A stretch of 64,000 nt of DNA from Cordylochernes scorpioides (taxonomy: Eukaryota > Arthropoda > Arachnida > Pseudoscorpiones > Chernetidae), in contig CP092880.1 in NCBI GenBank assembly GCA_030710605.1, positions 7,713,356-7,777,355 of the forward strand, written 5' to 3'. A program made the translations under genes and the position numbers. Under the pieces are notes generated by a model. That model saw only the letters and a list, made by a program, of their open reading frames with translations, did not search any database and was not told the DNA's origin. This document shows, one piece after another, positions 11,510-25,700 of the stretch. Within the stretch, counting starts at the first letter, position 1; each line of letters opens with the position of its first letter.

Positions 11510-14500
11510 GTACGTCAACTTCTCAATATGTACATCGTGGTAATGGGGCATTGCAAATTTGTACATATCAGGATATTCATGTATTTAGACCTTGTTTATG
11601 TTGAAGGTAGACGGTAATTTACATATGCGGAATGTCAAATTATTTTTGAAAAACTTAAGCACTTTAAGCTTATCAGTTAGGTGGAAAGATTGTTGTTTAT
11701 TTGTATCTGACTTGCGAGCTGATTTCCCACGTCTTCTGATTGGACGAATGCGGCCATGTTAAGATATAATGAGGGTTCCTAAAATATACTTTAGACTTTT
11801 GCTTTCATCGCACCTGATTGGTCTTCTTGACACTTGCGTACGTCCCACACACATGAATAAAGAGTTATTTACCTGCAACCCCAAACACATCAATGACTGA
11901 TCCATTGATGAGCCTTTACTCATCCCCAGCAGACAACATCAACAAGCTTTACATGCTTGATACTCTAATACAGCTCTGGCCAACCTAAATGACACCACGG
12001 GCCGCACGGAATCGTAAACAAGGTCTAAAAACTTTAACTATATCAAAATTTTAACTTTAAAATGTATTTTAAAAATGCTTAATACTTCCTTGATGCTTAA
12101 TGTTTTTATTTATTATTTTTCGGCTGCTTTTTAAAATAAAAATAATAATAACAATTTAAAATAAAAAAATATTTCTCTATTAATTACCATTATTCCTAAC
12201 TTTTTTCTTCCTTTTTATGGAATCAAATATGTATTTTAAAAATTGTGGGACATATTTTAAATAAAAAATTATTATAATTATTTCAATATATATTTCTGTT
12301 TTTGAATATACAGACAAGAAATGAAAGTTACAAAAGAAATATAAAGTTAAATGGCGAGCCGCAAATTTTTTTTACGGCGGGCCGCGGGTTGGCCAGGCTT
12401 GCTCTAATATGATTGAGTGGAGATAAGAAAGAAGAAGAGTTATTTATTCAAGCATTGGGGCGATTGTGCGCCAGTGATACATGCAATATTCTGTAAACTT
12501 CCATATTTTAAAGTGCGGAGTTGGTTTGAGCAGATGGAAGGCCAGCATCTACAAGCTCATCTGGCCCGAGTTCTTCCTCTACTGTTGCATCTACTCCGGC
12601 CTCAGCCTCATCCACAACTACGTGCTGAGTGAGGAGCAGAAGATGTACGTATCTTCCTCACTGACCACCAATTCACAAATATGACATTTTGAAAGAGATT
12701 TCTGCTCAAACTTACTGGATATCGTGACCCAGTAAAACCTGGCTCCATCAAACCACATAGCACTTGGCCATTTGGTTGAGATTCCCGAGTCGCGACAGGT
12801 TTCACTCTATTGCTATTTCATGTACAACATTTACAAATTTATGGTATAACATTTATAGGTAAGAAAGTTCAATTATTTTTGACGCGCGTGTTCTTTCGAA
12901 ACTAAAACAAATTTATACTAACCTTATATATACTGCAATAAAAAATATATTTACATATTATTTCCGAATATTATATATTAACTTAGATTTGAGGTTTTAG
13001 AGAAAAAACAAACTCCGCAGGTGTTAGAAGAGTTTGCTCGGAGCGGTGCGACCAGTAAAGGAGCGGTGCTAAGATATAATTGGCCATGTGTGTGGTTGGT
13101 AGGTGCCGTATACAGGTGCCTGTACACCACCCGTGTGGTTATGGCAACATTTGACCACTCCAGGTACTCAACTGGAAGGTGAGAGTTGGGGGGATGGTAG
13201 CATTATTAAAATTTTTCAAGAATGTGACAGAGTTAGCTGTCGAAATATATGTCTTCATTGTGGTAGAATAAGTTATAAGGGAGAGCTGCGGGATATACAG
13301 GAGTAACGGGGCGTAGATGTTGGATGTACCGGAGTAAAGGGTCGTAGCTGTGAGATGTACCAGAGTATCGGGACGGTGCTGTGAGATGTACCAGAGTATC
13401 GGGACGGTGCTGTGAGATGTACCGGATTAACGGGACTTAGCTGTGAGATGTACCAGAGTATCGGGACGGTGCTGTGAGATGTACCTGATTAACGGGACTT
13501 AGCTGTGAGATGTACCAGAGTATCGGGACGGTGCTGTGAGATGTACCTGATTAACGGGACTTAGCTGTGAGATGTACCAGAGTATCGGGACGGTGCTGTG
13601 AGATGTACCTGATTAACGGGACTTAGCTTTGAGATGTACCAGAGTATCGGGACGGTGCTGTGAGATGTACCTGATTAACGGGACTTAGCTGTGAGATGTA
13701 CCAGAGTATCGGGACGGTGCTGTGAGATGTACCGGATTAACGGGACTTAGCTGTGAGATGTACCAGAGTATCGGGACGGTGCTGTGAGATGTACCGGATT
13801 AACGGGACGTAGCTGTGAGATGTACCAGAGTATCGGGACGGTGCTGTGAGATGTACCTGATTAACGGGACTTAGCTGTGAGATGTACCAGAGTATCGGGA
13901 CGGTGCTGTGAGATGTACCTGATTAACGGGACTTAGCTTTGAGATGTACCAGAGTATCGGGACGGTGCTGTGAGATGTACCTGATTAACGGGACTTAGCT
14001 GTGAGATGTACCAGAGTATCGGGACGGTGCTGTGAGATGTACCTGATTAACGGGACTTAGCTGTGAGATGTACCAGAGTATCGGGACGGTGCTGTGAGAT
14101 GTACCTGATTAACGGGACTTAGCTGTGAGATGTACCAGAGTATCGGGACGGTGCTGTGAGATACCTGATTAACGGGACTTAGCTGTGAGATGTACCAGAG
14201 TATCGGGACGGTGCTGTGAGATGCACCTGATTAACGGGACTTAGCTGTGAGATGTACCAGAGTATCGGGACGGTGCTGTGAGATGTACCGGAGTTAACGG
14301 GACTTAGCTGTGAGATGTACCAGAGTATCGGGACGGTGCTGTGAGATGTACCGGATTAACGGGACTTAGCTGTGAGATGTACCAGAGTATCGGGACGGTG
14401 CTGTGAGATGTACCGGATTAACGGGACTTAGCTGTGAGATGTACCAGAGTATCGGGACGGTGCTGTGAGATGTACCGGATTAACGGGACGTAGCTGTGAG

Positions 14501-17500
14501 ATGTACCAGAGTATTGGGACGGTGCTGTGAGATGTACCTGATTAACGGGACTTAGCTGTGAGATGTACCAGAGTATCGGGACGGTGCTGTGAGATGTACC
14601 TGATTAACGGGACTTAGCTGTGAGATGTACCAGAGTATCGGGACGGTGCTGTGAGATGTACCTGATTAACGGGACGTAGCTGTGAGATGTACCAGAGTAT
14701 CGGGACGGTGCTGTGAGATGTACCGGATTAACGGGACGTAGCTGTGAGATGTACCAGAGTATCGGGACGGTGCTGTGAGATGTACCTGATTAACGGGACG
14801 TAGCTGTGAGATGTACCAGAGTATCGGGACGGTGCTGTGAGATGTACCGGATTAACGGGACTTAGCTGTGAGATGTACCAGAGTATCGGGACGGTGCTGT
14901 GAGATGTACCGGATTAACGGGACTTAGCTTTGAGATGTACCAGAGTATCGGGACGGTGCTGTGAGATGTACCTGATTAACAGGACTTAGCTGTGAGATGT
15001 ACCAGAGTATCGGGACGGTGCTGTGAGATGTACCTGATTAACGGGACTTAGCTGTGAGATGTACCAGAGTATCGGGACGGTGCTGTGAGATGTACCTGAT
15101 TAACGGGACTTAGCTGTGAGATGTACCAGAGTATCGGGACGGTGCTGTGAGATGTACCTGATTAACGGGACTTAGCTGTGAGATGTACCAGAGTATCGGG
15201 ACGGTGCTGTGAGATGTACCGGATTAACGGGACGTAGCTGTGAGATGTACCAGAGTATCGGGACGGTGCTGTGAGATGTACCTGATTAACAGGACTTAGC
15301 TGTGAGATGTACCAGAGTATCGGGACGGTGCTGTGAGATGTACCGGATTAACGGGACTTAGCTGTGAGATGTACCAGAGTATCGGGACGGTGCTGTGAGA
15401 TGTACCTGATTAACGGGACTTAGCTGTGAGATGTGCCAGAGTATCGGGACGGTGCTGTGAGATGTACCTGATTAACGGGACGTAGCTGTGAGATGTACCA
15501 GAGTATCGGAACGGTGCTGTGAGATGTACCGGATTAACGGGACTTAGCTGTGAGATGTACCAGAGTATCGGGACGGTGCTGTGAGATGTACCTGATTAAC
15601 GGGACTTAGCTGTGAGATGTACCAGAGTATCGGGACGGTGCTGTGAGATGTACCGGATTAACGGGACGTAGCTGTGAGATGTATCAGAGTATCGGAACGG
15701 TGCTGTGAGATGTACCGGATTAACGGGACTTAGCTGTGAGATGTACCAGAGTATCGGGACGGTGCTGTGAGATGTACCGGAGTTAACGGGACTTAGCTGT
15801 GAGATGTACCAGAGTATCGGGACGGTGCTGTGAGATGTACCGGAGTTAACGGGACGTAGCTGTGAGATGTACCAGAGTATCGGAACGGTGCTGTGAGATG
15901 TACCGGATTAACGGGACGTAGCTGTGAGATGTACCAGAGTATCGGAACGGTGCTGTGAGATGTACCGGATTAACGGGACTTAGCTGTGAGATGTACCAGA
16001 GTATCGGGACGGTGCTGTGAGATGTACCTGATTAACGGGACTTAGCTGTGAGATGTACCAGAGTATCGGAACGGTGCTGTGAGATGTACCGGATTAACGG
16101 GACTTAGCTGTGAGATGTACCAGAGTATCGGGACGGTGCTGTGAGATGTACCGGATTAACGGGACTTAGCTGTGAGATGTACCAGAGTATCGGGACGGTG
16201 CTGTGAGATGTACCTGATTAACGGGACTTAGCTGTGAGATGTACCAGAGTATCGGGACGGTGCTGTGAGATGTACCGGAGTTAACGGGACTTAGCTGTGA
16301 GATGTACCAGAGTATCGGGACGGTGCTGTGAGATGTACCGGATTAACGGGACGTAGCTGTGAGATGTACCAGAGTATCGGAACGGTGCTGTGAGATGTAC
16401 CTGATTAACGGGACTTAGCTGTGAGATGTACCAGAGTATCGGGACGGTGCTGTGAGATGTACCGGATTAACGGGACTTAGCTGTGAGATGTACCAGAGTA
16501 TCGGGACGGTGCTGTGAGATGTACCGGATTAACGGGACGTAGCTGTGAGATGTACCAGAGTATCGGGACGGTGCTGTGAGATGTACCTGATTAACGGGAC
16601 TTAGCTGTGAGATGTACCAGAGAATCGGGACGGTGCTGTGAGATGTACCTGATTAACGGGACGTAGCTGTGAGATGTACCAGAGTATCGGGACGGTGCTG
16701 TGAGATGTACCTGATTAACGGGACGTAGCTGTGAGATGTACCAGAGTATCGGGACGGTGCTGTGAGATGTACCTGATTAACGGGACTTAGCTGTGAGATG
16801 TACCAGAGTATCGGGACGGTGCTGTGAGATGTACCTGATTAACGGGACTTAGCTGTGAGATGTACCAGAGTATCGGGACGGTGCTGTGAGATGTACCTGA
16901 TTAACGGGACGTAGCTGTGAGATGTACCAGAGTATCGGAACGGTGCTGTGAGATGTACCGGATTAACGGGACTTAGCTGTGAGATGTACCAGAGTATCGG
17001 GACGGTGCTGTGAGATGTACCTGATTAACGGGACGTAGCTGTGAGATGTACCAGAGTATCGGGACGGTGCTGTGAGATGTACCGATTAACGGGACGTAGC
17101 TGTTGGATGTGCCGAAGTAAAGGGTCGATGCTGAGGGATATACCGGAGTGACGGAATGCTGCTGTGTGACTACCAGACAATTCGCCCTCGTGGCTGATCA
17201 CCTGTCCAAGTACACCCAGTACGTCCCCATTACCTTCGTGATCGGCTTCTACGTGTCCATGGTGGTGGGCCGCTGGTGGGACCTCATCACCAAGATCCCC
17301 TATCCTGACAACCTGGCCTTCCTCGTCTCCACTTTGATCGAGGGAGAGGTGAGCTGATACATCTTGTCACGTCTTCTTCTTCTTATTTCTTATCTCCACT
17401 CAATCATATTAGGGTGTAAAGTTTGTAAAGCTCGAGAAAAGAGATTTGACAACCATCATGATTGGTTGAAGTAGAATGCATCTGCCTTTGTCATTAAGAC

Positions 17501-20500
17501 TGGGAGCACTACTCAGTGACAGGTCGACTTAGCTCCAAAAGAAATGGCCGCCTCTGACATGAGGAACAGACGCCATATGCAGCCGCTCCTAATATGGAGT
17601 ACAAACGCTGCTCATCTTGTATCCCTGGATTAGGAGACCTTAAAGGGTACTATCAGCCGGGCCAGCTGAGCCCAGGTTTTTTAGTGAGCTTGTTACTGCT
17701 CCCCCTCCTCCTTTTTCATCCGGGCTTGGGACCGGCAAAGGCGGAGTTCCTTTTTTTCTTATCACGTAAGGTCAGCGTATACTTGACATTTCTGTATGTG
17801 CCCTCTGTCTTTTTGATATATACAATATTGTATACCTTACCTGGGTGAAAAGGATAAAACAGGTTATGGAGTGAAACTTGAATGCAAAAGTTGGGGGGCT
17901 ATAGAATTATGCATATTTTAATTTCCTTGCTTGTTAGCTTCATAGATTGGCCCTGTTCGGTATTTTGAAGCATAAATATAAAGTTTGATTACTTTACCAT
18001 TGTGTGCGCATTCCATACTGGATTATAAGAGTAGAAAAACTTTAATGACATCATTCTGACGGGAGGTGAGTGATCTCATAAAAATAAATGCATCTCGACC
18101 GTCAAAAACGCTTTAATCATTCAGTTCCGACAGAAGAGTCATTCTATTATGGAATAAAGTTCGGTTCTCCCTGACAGAAGATTTCTTCCACGACAGAATC
18201 GTCAGAACAAGCCAGCGTAGGAATGTCCTAGCACAGGGGTCGGCAATCTTTAGAGTCGGAAGAATCAAAAATTACAATTTACAAAATTTCAAATTTTTTA
18301 AAGAGCCACAAAATGTTTTTATTGCCAACAATAAATAGGATATTCTCGCATAAATAAGTATTTACGTATGGAACTACACCAATACCTCGCTTTGCGTCGT
18401 TTCGTTTTGCGTTTTTTTCGAAGTTGCGTCGCTGCTTAATTTTTACTGATTTTCACTGTGCGTCGTTAGATTTTCGAAGTTGCGTTGTTTTGGATTCGAG
18501 TATTTAATTTTTTTTTTGATTTTTTTCCTAAAATATAGAAACACCTTTGTTTTTGATTGCGCCTTCACATATTTTCACTTTGCGTCGTTTCAATTTGCGT
18601 CGTGTTTTTTTTTGGAACGTAACCCCGACGCAAAGCGAGGTATGGAACTATATAAAGATCTTCACATCCAAAGAGCCGCATGTGGCTCTCGAGCCGCAGT
18701 TTACCGATCTCTGTCCTAGCAGAAGATTTCTTCATTGACAGAAATGATCTGCCGAGCCAGCGTACTAATGCGCAGACAGAGGGATTTTCAGTATCAAGAG
18801 TAGTAACGCCCCGATAGAGGAGTAACGCCCCGATAGATGAGTTATTCCTAGTCTATCTGAATGTTAACCGATATTTTCATCTTGTCCTATTGACAAAGTG
18901 TGCTTTCGGTAAATCCCTTCTTCTTCCCTATTAACGTCCGTCGCCATAGCAAGAGTATCATTGTTGAGTTCAAGTCTTTTATGAATCTACTCGCTACACT
19001 TCAATAGCCTTACATGTTCTACTACTAATAAAATATACTTCAGGTCATCCATTGGGGGATTGGGGGGTGAGAGGGTAACACGCTCGATTCCCGACAGTCA
19101 TGAACCGGGATTGGATCCCGCGTTAAAATTTGTTTAATATGTGAATAACCTTCACATATTATTCACTGTTTCAATTATCATGAACTAGGTTGCTCTTGCT
19201 GAGCGGTACCTATTAATGTGATTTTGAACCAGGTCATCCATTCGCAGCTATGTACGTCCATGTTTTCTTTTATCGCACATTTCAAACAGAGTTCTTCAGA
19301 ATGTTTTAGTATTAGCACATTTCGAGTTTAAACATTTCTAAACACTTTCAAAGTGGATACATGCTCCATCTCTACATATCTCTCTTTTATGATGCACTAG
19401 CGCGCCATCTGTTATGAAAATTAGAAACTATTATAGACGCGTAAGATTATTTTTGAAATTAAACAATTTCTACTGCCCTTACTAAAAACCTTGGGAGTGT
19501 TCACCACTGATGAACCAGATCCTCCCATTAATTTTTCCATTGCAGTAAGGGCAGGAGAAATTGTTTAATTTCAAAAAGAATCTTACGCGCGTCTAAAATA
19601 GTTTCTAATTTTCATATATTTCTTTTAAATAAGGATAGATATTGTGTATTAGATCACAAAGCGGTTAGGCTATAAGTTGCAGTGGAAGCTAGGGAAGACT
19701 GATCTCGACTCAGGACTATATATAATGGTAGATACCTTTAGGAATAGCGCATAGGTCTTTGAGATATAAATCAATCTGAATAAATACTTAGTACATATTC
19801 CGCTAGAAGGCAAGGTCTTGATGAATCAAACACATTGTTTCAGAGAGCAAGAATTATAAAGAGAAACATTCCACTTATATTAAGTGCATTAATATACTCT
19901 AATAAAAATAGATAATTCACTATATTAGAAAGAGAAAATATAAATCATAATATATACTGCTCTATGAAAAAAACAATAGAAAAAAAAAATAAGTGGGTCA
20001 GGTGTTGTTATTAGAAACAAAAAAGGCATATCCTGACCAGGAGTACATGTGTTTTTTAGAAGCCAGATGGCGCTATGCCTTCTGAAAAGCACATGTGCTC
20101 CTGATCACAGGATATACTGCTCTATATATATTATCATTTTGTAAAAACTGGATGAACCTATAGCGTGGCTGGCTATCTCTGTGGTTAAATGGAACAAAGA
20201 CGATCGAAATTTCAAGTAACAACCTTCATCGGGTGCTTAGACTTCATGAGAGCTTTTACAAATGGACTTATCAAAACTAACTCTTTAGGATGCGTCAACT
20301 GATATGTTTTGATGGAGAATTTCAATTCCAATTATTATATATTAAGCATTTTTTGAAAATAAAACTACAACTTTTCGCAGTGAGTTTCTTTTTCAAAAGA
20401 AACTCATTGCGAAAGGTTGTAGTTTTATTTTCAAAATTTGTAGCGCAATTTTTTCGTTTACTTCACATATTAAGCATTACGTAAAAAGTGCAGACTTTAT

Positions 20501-22693
20501 CGGCAAGAAACTGAGAGATAAGTGCTGTTCCCCCACATTTTTCACGCGTTTCTCCATATTCCACATTTTAAAACGTATTCATATTTGGGTCCTATGTTCT
20601 AAATTGACCAATAGTCTTGTTCCATCGCGACACATACGATGGCAAGGGATATCTTGGATTCTTACAGGAGTGGTGGGGCATACTTATTTTCGTTGCTATT
20701 TCTGACTATCTACACTTCTTCGACTATCATCTTATGGTCCACGCGCGCCACATAGAATAAAAGGGTATGTCTTAGAGCACCAGGTAACCATCTGAACTTC
20801 TTAGTGATAAGGATAGTATATTGTTATTCTTGAACACACGAGGATTTCGCATGAGACTCTTATCTTGAAATGTTAGTAGACCCCACCCGACCTTGTTGCA
20901 AACTGTGTGGCAGGACGAGCGGGCCCGGATGATACGCCGCACCATCATGCGCTACGTCAACCTCAGCATCGCCATGACCTTCCGTTGTACCAACTCGGTG
21001 GTCAAGTTCCGCTTCCCCAAGCTCGATCACTTCGTCAAAGCTGGTGAGTCAGTCGCTCCTATGTCTATATGAGAGGTGGTCTTAACGGCTAGGACCCATA
21101 GGTCAACACTCCCACATTGAAGCATAAACACACAAATCCAACCCAACCACCTGGTGCAAAAACAAAACAAGGAACTGTGCAACCTTGTAAGTACAGAAGT
21201 TGAATTGCTCTATACTTGCACATCATCGGCCGGACCTGCAGTCCTGGATCTTTCTAGTTGGTCTCGAGGACCACGCCATCACCATCTCAGCGGCGAAGTA
21301 CGCGATCTACGTATTCTACGTAGATCACGAAATGCGTGGTGTCACTGGAGACCCACTGGCGATTCTCCACCAAACTCTGCAGCGCTGGCAGAGGCGTCAT
21401 ATTCATTGTACATAGTGTATATAATGCATATTATCTTTTTTTAAATAGTGCAGACTGTGCACTTTGCATGTATTGCATGTATTTGCATCAATAAAATTAT
21501 TTTAATTGTCTATACTTGCACAGACATTTATAAGGTTAGGGTTTTCACATAGGTTCTCCCAAGTCGTGAAGAAAACGTTTGCCATATTTATTCTTAACAA
21601 AGTTTTTGATATCATCTCTTTGTGCCTTCAGGGATCTTAGAGCAATGGGAGCTGCAAAAGATGCAGTTCAAGGATATCGGCTACCCGATGTACTTTGAGC
21701 CGCTGCTCTGGACCTGCAAGCTCATCAAAATGGCGAGGGAAGAAGGACGGATCAAGGATGAGCGTTCCTTCACCTTTCTCATCCAAGTAAGTTCACCGGC
21801 TACTTACCTTTATTGCACTCAAGCCACGTACATCTCGTCAAAAAGATGATAAATTTGAAACAGAGTCTATGAAATAGCTCTCTTTTACGTTTTGATAACT
21901 TTAGATATACATTTTTTGATTGTCTCACCTTATTTTGAGATCATTATTCAGGCTTTCGTTAATCCGAAATGGCTTCGATGTCTTAAAATAGATTCGTAAC
22001 ATGCTCAATTTTGCCAACAAATTGTTATATTAACTGGAAATGTATTTATTATATGGTAAAATATTCTGCTAATAGAAAATTTTAGTTTTCAGATATGAGA
22101 TTGTGGAAAAATTTGATATGGTGGTGGCAAGCATACCTAACAGAATCTGTTAACTTGCTGGTGAAGGTTTATAAAGATTAATTTTTTTTTTCAATTTGTT
22201 TGATGATGGGACACTCTCCTTTATTCTCCTCCCGTCAACTTTCAAATTAAGCACACGCGGCAATTATTATTTTTTTACATAGAGATTCGATTCAGTTTTT
22301 CTATAAGTTAGTAGAAATGAAAACAGAATTTCACAGCATTTTTCACGCCTTAATAGATCACTGTAGAAAAAGAAATATAAATTTTATTTTAAGAACTTAT
22401 CTTCGGATTTGCTGTAGCACAAAATGTCCAACAAACAAAATTGACGGTACCTTTACCTTCTGTTTTGCCAGTTCTCATGCCGTTCGTGGAATACAGCTCT
22501 AATTTTGGTCAACTGTGTGTTCACCGAGGTTTTGAGGTCATTCGATACAGTTTATAATCTGGAATCAGGATTTTACATTTTTTTTTCGGATGCATCGGAC
22601 GAAAAGACCGTAGAATCCAATAAGATCAAGTTAGAGTATTGATTAAAGATATATATAAAATTATCTACCCAGTGTCATCCTTGCGCAGGGGCC

Positions 22694-22732
<39 letters not shown>

Positions 22733-25700
22733 CACCGCCGAACAAGCGTGTACCCAGTGATCGACCTGGTGAAAAAACTAAGGCTGTGGAAGGAAGGATT
22801 CCTGTGACAACGATTGTTGTAGAGGAAGGGTGGTTGTTGTTGACGAAATCCTTTATCAAGTTCCCTACATCTCGAGAAAATTTCACAAGTGGTGACGTTT
22901 TCCCTGGTGTTTTATGCAGACTTATTTATATCTTAGTTTATTTTACTTTTTAAACCTTCCTATATCGATCCTTCTAGTGAACTCCTATTTTAGGATTTTG
23001 AAGAAAGCCGCCTACAGAAATGCTGAGATTGGATCTTTTTCTATCTGGAAATTTCTGAGTTATTTCTGACGAAAACCAACAGATTGTTTATATCTGCTCT
23101 TTGGTTTCTTCCTCAGAAGGAGATCTTAGCTATCTTCTCTCTCAACAATCGTTAGGAATACAAATTGATACACTCATGGTCAAAACTTAAGGAAGTTGTA
23201 CCTTTTAGCATGTATATCGGGATTCAGACAATAACTCTGAAAGATACACTCATGGACAAAACTTAAGGAAGTTGTACCTTTTAGCATGTATATCAGGATT
23301 GAGACAATAATTCTGAAAGATACACTCATGGCCAAAACATAAGGAAGTTGTACCTTTTAGCATGTATATCGGTATTCAGACAATAACTCTGAAAGATACA
23401 CTCATGGACAAAACTTAAGGAAGTTGTACCTTTTAGCATGTATATCGGTATTCAGACAATAACTCTGAAAGATACACTCATGGACAAAACTTAAGTTGTA
23501 CCTTTCAGCATGTATATCGGTATTCAGACAATAACTCTGAAAGATACACTCATGGACAAAACTTAAGTTGTACCTTTCAGCATGTATATCGGTATTCAGA
23601 CAATAACTCTGAAATATATTACAGTGACCTTTATTGAAGACACATGAGATAACAAAGTGTGAACAAAATTCCCTCTGAAGAGAGAGGTTGCCTGGCCGGC
23701 ATTCATATTTCTGTGAAAAACAGACACTTCGGCCATTTAGAGTTTTTTTTTAATTTTTGTCGAACCGTTGAGAAAAAAAAAAACTCTAACCGGCCGAAGT
23801 GTCTTATTTTTCACAGAAAAATTGCCTCTGTCTCCTTAAAAAAAAAAAAAAAGACCACAGGCGACAACAAAGACTTTCTACTTCCTTATGTTTTGTCCAT
23901 GAGTGTACATGTCTTTTACTTTATCACGAGGTAACGATAGACGGACAAGCTACGGTAGCCTTTCGGCAAGCCGGGTTCTAATCCCGCATTGAGCAGTTCT
24001 AGAAGGTCGAATTGATTCAATGACCCCTACACTTGCAACAAACCCTATCAGAGATATGATATCAGGATTATCACATCCCCTCCATGAGATAAGCGCCACC
24101 CAACGATAACTTGCTAGATCAGGTAACATTTTCGCAGGAAAATACTTGATGTACGCGTCCTCGAATTCCCACGAGCCCTACGCACGGAATCACAATTATA
24201 TTTCTTATTCCCCTTTATATTTAAGACGTACGTTTTTTTTTACATTTTATTAATCAACCAGGTGCGATATTAAAAATATTTGCACTTATTACAGTGGATA
24301 CAAACAAATTAGAATTAAATATTTACAAATTTACATGTATTATTCTACAGAGTTCATAAAATGTATATAGACAAAGTGGCTGATGTAAGAGAGTTAAATT
24401 ATTTAGATCAGGGAACAATCGATGTCTCACTTCTGTAAAGTTCGGACAGTCGTTGATAAGGTGAAGAGCAGTTTGTTCAGTTTCTCCTCAGGAACAATTT
24501 GGTGTTTTTGATAGACCTCTTTTATGTAAGTATTTCTGGAATTTTCTGTGTGATGTGACAAATTGAGTGAACTATAAAATTTGGATGGAACTGTGTAGGA
24601 ATTCCGTTTGGAAAAATAGTGCGAATTGTATAATTAGTATTATGAATGGATTGATAAGACGTAATGTTGTGTATTATAGTACTATATAGCTGCCTTCCTT
24701 TCAAAATAATGCGCCATAGCAATAATCCGTTCAAAGCAGCATAGTGAAAGTTTTTAAGGGTAGAAAGGTGTACCCCATAACGGAGAGATTCAAAGGAGGA
24801 TATCTCTCTTCTACGGCGAAGCAGTAAACTTTCCATGAAAATAGAGCAGTCAATTTGACTTAGACAGAACGTCGGCCGAGGACTAAAACACTCTGGAGTA
24901 CCAAATACTGTAGATGATACTGAATAAAGAATCCCATGTTAGAGGTCATCAAAGAAATAACTCCGCCTTTGCCGGTCCCAAGCCCAGATGAAAAAGGAGG
25001 AGGGGGAGCAGTAACAAGCTTACTAAAAAACCTGGGCTCAGCTGGCCTGGCTGTTAGTACCCTGTAAGGGCTCCTAATCCAGGGATACAGGATAAGCCAT
25101 GTCTGTACTCCATGTTAGGAGCAGCTGCACATGGCGTCTGTTCATGTCAGAGGCGGCCATTTATTTTGGAGCTAAGTCGGCCTGCCACTGAGTAGTGCTC
25201 CCAGTCAATGACAAAGGCAAACGCATTCTACTTCACCCAACAGACACCATCAAAAGTCTCAAGCTTTACAACTTGACACCCTAATATGATTGAGTGGAGA
25301 TAAGAAAGTAGAAGAAGAAAGAAAATCGCTCCATTTCTCTGCAGGCCATAGAAGATGCTGTTCATGTTTCTAAATGTTTTGTGGCAAAAATCGCCTTTAG
25401 CCTTCTTTGGAATTTAAAAGATTTATTCGCCTTCTGGTTAAGTTTTCAGCCAATCATTATCTTCTTTTCTATGTTATATCTTCAATGTTAGGGAAACATC
25501 TACAGCCACTATTTTACACTATATTTGAGATCCTTTTTATTCTTTTGTATATCTATAAAAAATTCTCAGGTTTCTGATTTTGGTAACATCTTTATTTTGA
25601 CGTGCTTGTTTATTATTTATAGTAAACATAAAAAAGAAATCTGTGTTGTTTGTTTGTAAAGCTAATTGTACAAAAAAGGTATCCATGCGATCTCTGAAAC

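Noticed and set aside
13285-17168. CRISPR-like array
   Set aside because: Regular spacing, but there is no non-repetitive spacer; it is a contiguous dimeric minisatellite in an intron of an animal gene.
23935-23995. Functional tRNA gene
   Set aside because: Box-like motifs exist, but acceptor and anticodon stems do not pair and similar heads elsewhere are parts of SINEs.
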